Assembly (NCBI GenBank): GCA_023249695.1
Contig: JAHFCD010000083.1
Coordinates: 1 to 7,822, forward strand
Origin: Elusimicrobiota bacterium
Lineage (GTDB): Bacteria; Elusimicrobiota; Elusimicrobia; UBA1565; UBA9628
DNA length: 7,822 bases
Reading direction: 5' to 3'
Both the position numbers and the translations under genes were made by a program. This document shows, piece after piece, positions 4,919 to 7,822 of this stretch. The stretch's first letter is position 1, and every line of letters starts with the position of its first letter. The notes under the pieces were generated by a model. It saw only the letters and a list, made by a program, of their open reading frames with translations, was not told the DNA's origin and did no database searches.

Positions 4919-7822
4919 GCGCCGTCCCCCCCGAGGGGGCCTCGCCGCCGCGATCCTGATCGCGGCGGCGGCGCTCGTGCTTCCCTGGCGCCTGCGCGCC
5001 GGCGAGCGCATGACCAGCGACCACAACGACCTGACCCGCGGCGCCGTGGGCGGGGCCGGGGGGACCAGCGGCGCGGCGACGAGCAACAACCGCCTCGACG
5101 CGGCCTTCGGCGAGGAGGTCGCCGGATCCTCGGTCGCCACGACGTCCAACCGCCTCGCCCCCGGCTTCGCGCAGATCGTCGCCTTCCCGGGCACGGTGAC
5201 CGACCTCGCCGGCCGCGACGACATATCGGCGTCGAGCGTGACCTTGCAGTGGACCGCGCCCGGCCTCGACGGGGACCGGGGCGCGCTCGCCCCCGGGTCG
5301 AGCTACTACATCCGCGTGGCGAGCTACACCGTGCCGGACACCTTCACGCTGTTCAGCGACGCCGACATCGTGTTCTCGACGGCGGGGACTTCCCCGGGCG
5401 CCGCGGTCAGCACGAGCGCCGCAGGGCTTCAGCCGAACACGACCTACTGGACGCGTCTGTGGACGAAGGACTCCGCCGGCGGCCTGTCCTACGCGTCAAG
5501 CCTCTCCACCTTCGTGACCTTGGCCCTGCCGGTCTCGCTCCAAAGTGAGTCTTTCGTCGATGTCAATTTCACCTCCGCCGCCGCGCAATGGGTCCCGCGG
5601 CCGTCCCTGCTTCAGGACGTGTCCTCGATGACGGCGGAGGGCTATGTCGTCGAGGCGTCCTCGACGAACTTCGGGGCTCTCTCCCCCGGCGGCGTGATCT
5701 CGTCCTCGGCGACTTTCAACGTGACGCTCTCGACCTTGACCGTCTCCGAGCCCAGCTTGATCACCGATGCGACCTATTACTTCCGGGCGGGCTCACTGAA
5801 CCACGCCGGCGTCGCGAATTGGCTCGTGCTCGGCTCGACCTTGACCCGGTTCCAGGTCAACGAGCCTCTCCCCGGCGAGCCGCCTTACACGGATATAAGC
5901 ACCGGGTCGATGACGGCGTACTGGGAGCGCAACGGCAACCCCTTCAACGCGCGCTATCACGCCAAGGCCTCGAAGACCTTCGATTTCTCCGGGATCGTCA
6001 CGGCGACCGACACCTACAACCTCTTCTACTCGACCGGCGGCCTCGACGTGAACACGACCTACTACTTCCGCGTCTATGCCACGACCCGCTCGGTGTCGAG
6101 CGCTTTCGCCTCGTTGGGTTCGACGGTGACCTGGGCCTTCGCGCCGGCCGGGGCGCCGGAGCCGCTCGCGGCGGTGCACGAGAGCTCTCTGACCGTGCGC
6201 TGGCTGCACAACGGCAACGGCTCCGGCGGCGTCTCGACCTACAGCGTCGTCGCGACGACGAGCCCGGCCTACCCTAACACCGACGACGGCAACCGGGTCC
6301 TGACCAGCACGGTGCCCGGGGGCGCGGATCCGATGGCGGCGGTGACTGGGCTCGAGGCGAACACCACCTATTATCTCTTCGCCGGCGGCGTCAACTGGAT
6401 CGGGGCGCAGGGCGAGTTCGCCTTGATCGGGAGCACGGCCACGCGCCCGGCGGCGGCGGCCGTCGTCGTCTACGATGAGGTCTCGTTCTCCTCGGCCGTC
6501 GCCGGCTGGCTGACCAACGGCAATCCGTTGGGCGTGACGACATTCACCGTGACTCTGAGCACGGTCGCCGCCTATCCGCCCGGAGGAGAATGGGACGTCG
6601 CGGTCACCACGGTGCCCGACACCTCGCCCGTGCTTCTGCCGGTGAGCGGCCTTCAGCTCAACGCGACGTATCACCTGTTCGTGACAGCCGTCGGCCACGC
6701 TCACTCCGCTTTCGCCGTCGGCGAATCGAGCGCGACGATGGCCGGTCCGCCCGGGGCTTCCCCGGACGCCGGGGCGTACGAGCCGGTGTCCGCCACCGCG
6801 TTCACCGTGAATTGGTCGTCGGGCGCCGTCGACCCGGGCTACGACGCCGTGTCGCCGTGGACGACCTACTATGCCGACATCGCCGACAATCCTTCCTACA
6901 GCCCCGTGCTGGCCTCCTCGGTGACCTTCAACCTCTCGGCGCCGTTTGCGGGCTTGTCGATCAACACGACCTACTACGCGCGCGTCGCGGCCTTCAGCCA
7001 TCATCATGGCGCGCTGACCGATTACGCCGACTTCGGCTCGAGCGCGACCATGGCCGCGATCCCCGCCGCCGTCGCGGAGCCCTTCGTCGAGGTCAACTTC
7101 ACCTCGGCGACCGTCTCCTGGAGCCGCAACGGCAACCCCGTGGACGTGACGACCTACACGGTCGCCTTCTCGAGCGGCTACGCGTATCCCAACGAGCTGC
7201 CCGACAACGTCTTTTTCGACACCGCGCCGGCCGGGGCGACGCTCTCGGCGACGGTAGAGAACCTGGCCTCGAACACGACCTATACCTTCTTCGTGCGCGC
7301 GATCAACCACAAGGGCGCGGAGACGGCGTGGGCCAACCTCGGCTCGACCTTGACCCTCATCTCCCCGAAGACCTGGACGGGTGCGACCAACAGCCTCTGG
7401 AACACCGGCACCAACTGGAGCCCCAATGGCGTGCCGACGAAGACCGACGCCGTGACGATCGCGATCGCGGCGAACGTCGCGGTCCCGGCGGGCGGCCCGC
7501 AGATCAGCTTCTCGAGCCTGACGCTCGGCAGTCCGGCGGGGACGGCCGTGGCGCTGACCGTCTCCACGACGATTGCCAACGGCGGGAGCGTCCTGATCTA
7601 CAAGAACGCGGGCCTGACCCAGGGGACCACCCGTCAGCTCGTCTTCAACGGTGATTTCACCATGGTGTCCGGCTCTTCGCTGTCTCACGTTTCCGAGTCC
7701 GTGACGAGCACCAGCTCGGTCAACATACTGGTGACGGGGACCTTCGATCTTCAGGCCGGCTCGAGCATCACGGTCAGCAGCCGCGGCTACGCCGGCGGCG
7801 CGACCAACGGCGGCGACGGCTG
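4896..7822 (+). CDS. Giant secreted fibronectin-III-repeat / beta-helix surface protein (partial, runs off right edge)
   Basis: Open frame of 975 codons with no stop before the window end. The frame is bounded upstream by TGA 4878-4880. The only start that retains the signal peptide is TTG 4896, with GGGA (4885-4888) 7 bases before it; this overlaps the previous gene by 23 bases. The N terminus is basic (SNKRRPPRGG), followed by a hydrophobic core (LAAAILIAAAALVLP) and a likely cleavage near RLRAG. ATG 5010 would discard this. Residues about 38-95 contain two copies of an SN-R-L-x-x-x-F motif (SNNRLDAAF, SNRLAPGF). About seven fibronectin-III-like repeats follow (98-825), each with an N-T/A-T-Y element near its end. 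From W827, WTGATNSLWNTGTNW and NGVPTKTDAVTI open a repetitive beta-strand region typical of beta-helix surface proteins, which ends at a Gly-rich GYAGGATNGGDG. Likely a surface or extracellular adhesin-type protein; its ligand is unknown. No enzymatic motif is seen. Confidence 0.88.
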   Translation, partial: MAPLASNKRRPPRGGLAAAILIAAAALVLPWRLRAGERMTSDHNDLTRGAVGGAGGTSGAATSNNRLDAAFGEEVAGSSVATTSNRLAPGFAQIVAFPGTVTDLAGRDDISASSVTLQWTAPGLDGDRGALAPGSSYYIRVASYTVPDTFTLFSDADIVFSTAGTSPGAAVSTSAAGLQPNTTYWTRLWTKDSAGGLSYASSLSTFVTLALPVSLQSESFVDVNFTSAAAQWVPRPSLLQDVSSMTAEGYVVEASSTNFGALSPGGVISSSATFNVTLSTLTVSEPSLITDATYYFRAGSLNHAGVANWLVLGSTLTRFQVNEPLPGEPPYTDISTGSMTAYWERNGNPFNARYHAKASKTFDFSGIVTATDTYNLFYSTGGLDVNTTYYFRVYATTRSVSSAFASLGSTVTWAFAPAGAPEPLAAVHESSLTVRWLHNGNGSGGVSTYSVVATTSPAYPNTDDGNRVLTSTVPGGADPMAAVTGLEANTTYYLFAGGVNWIGAQGEFALIGSTATRPAAAAVVVYDEVSFSSAVAGWLTNGNPLGVTTFTVTLSTVAAYPPGGEWDVAVTTVPDTSPVLLPVSGLQLNATYHLFVTAVGHAHSAFAVGESSATMAGPPGASPDAGAYEPVSATAFTVNWSSGAVDPGYDAVSPWTTYYADIADNPSYSPVLASSVTFNLSAPFAGLSINTTYYARVAAFSHHHGALTDYADFGSSATMAAIPAAVAEPFVEVNFTSATVSWSRNGNPVDVTTYTVAFSSGYAYPNELPDNVFFDTAPAGATLSATVENLASNTTYTFFVRAINHKGAETAWANLGSTLTLISPKTWTGATNSLWNTGTNWSPNGVPTKTDAVTIAIAANVAVPAGGPQISFSSLTLGSPAGTAVALTVSTTIANGGSVLIYKNAGLTQGTTRQLVFNGDFTMVSGSSLSHVSESVTSTSSVNILVTGTFDLQAGSSITVSSRGYAGGATNGGDG
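4926..4970 (+). promoter_or_regulatory. Two stacked GC hairpins overlapping the signal-peptide codons
   Basis: Immediately after the upstream stop codon (TAA 4916-4918) come CCCCC/GGGGG arms (4926-4930 and 4935-4939, loop CCGA), then a perfect 13-bp inverted repeat (4943-4955 and 4958-4970). The second encodes the Ala/Ile/Leu core of the signal peptide of the giant protein. No T tract follows, so it is not a canonical terminator. It could limit read-through or translation of the giant gene relative to its small partner. Alternatively it may be a by-product of Ala codons (GCG, GCC) in high-GC DNA. Confidence 0.35.
5187..7370 (+). repeat. Array of about seven degenerate fibronectin-III-like coding repeats
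   Basis: Repeat units of about 95-118 residues, with approximate limits at residues 98-212, 213-329, 330-422, 423-521, 522-624, 625-725 and 726-825 of the giant protein. Recurring elements are an early W flanked by an NGNP-type turn (WERNGNP, WLHNGNG, WLTNGNP, WSRNGNP), an N-T/A-T-Y strand start (NTTYW, NTTYYF, NTTYYL, NATYHL, NTTYYA, NTTYTF; repeat 2 has DATYYF), and a closing GS(T/S)xT strand. Repeats 2 and 7 share FV(D/E)VNFTSA (5553-5579 and 7083-7109). The aligned W, Y and strand pattern fits fibronectin type III modules. Divergence is high, so this is an old array apart from the 2/7 similarity. Confidence 0.75.

Noticed and set aside
4926..4970. Intrinsic terminator between the two secreted-protein genes
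   Set aside because: There is no T tract, and the hairpins lie inside an open frame coding for a good signal peptide; kept only as a possible regulatory structure.
3689..5224. 511-codon minus-strand open frame over the 371-residue secreted protein gene
   Set aside because: Same compositional signature of a shadow frame; the plus strand has a signal peptide, a ribosome-binding site and recognisable domain text.
5793..7688. 631-codon minus-strand open frame over the giant protein gene
   Set aside because: It is antisense to a frame with clear repeat structure, and its product is an Arg/Gly/Asp/Val-rich composition with no recognisable domain.

Overview
High-GC bacterial DNA (roughly two thirds G+C by eye). 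No rRNA, tRNA, CRISPR array, transposase or phage replication gene is visible. Two features suggest a Gram-negative candidate-phylum bacterium, possibly a high-GC Elusimicrobiota lineage. They are a very large secreted protein made of degenerate fibronectin-III-like repeats with an 'NTTYY' signature, and its small partner carrying an N-terminal 'FQGKL...SPYAF' domain. The phylum is an inference from general familiarity with such proteins and has not been tested.

Left part (1-2265, minus strand): the first 303 codons of cysteinyl-tRNA synthetase (cysS, running off the left edge), preceded by a complete ClC-family chloride/proton antiporter gene. Both look intact, with all key motifs present.

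Middle (2278-3231): three gene remnants packed into under 1 kb. On the minus strand, a trehalose synthase (TreS)-like gene appears to have lost two internal blocks in frame. It overlaps by ATGA a short N-terminal piece of a trehalose-6-phosphate phosphatase (OtsB)-like gene. Divergent from them lies the C-terminal third of a slipin/stomatin (SPFH) protein with no N-terminal part. This looks like an eroded trehalose-metabolism locus, or a stretch collapsed during assembly.

Right part (3300-7822, plus strand): a small proline-rich exported hypothetical protein, then a likely two-gene secreted-protein operon. The first gene (3803-4918) encodes a 371-residue signal-peptide protein with a fibre-like domain layout. 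The second (4896 to beyond the right edge) most plausibly starts at a TTG inside the end of the first gene. It encodes a signal peptide, about seven fibronectin-III-like repeats, and the start of a beta-helix-like, Gly-rich region. Both are probably exported and may work together on the cell surface.

Several starts lack a convincing Shine-Dalgarno but have a TANNNT -10-like hexamer only 6-11 bases upstream, which suggests leaderless or near-leaderless transcripts. Long open frames antisense to the real genes are high-GC shadows and are not annotated.
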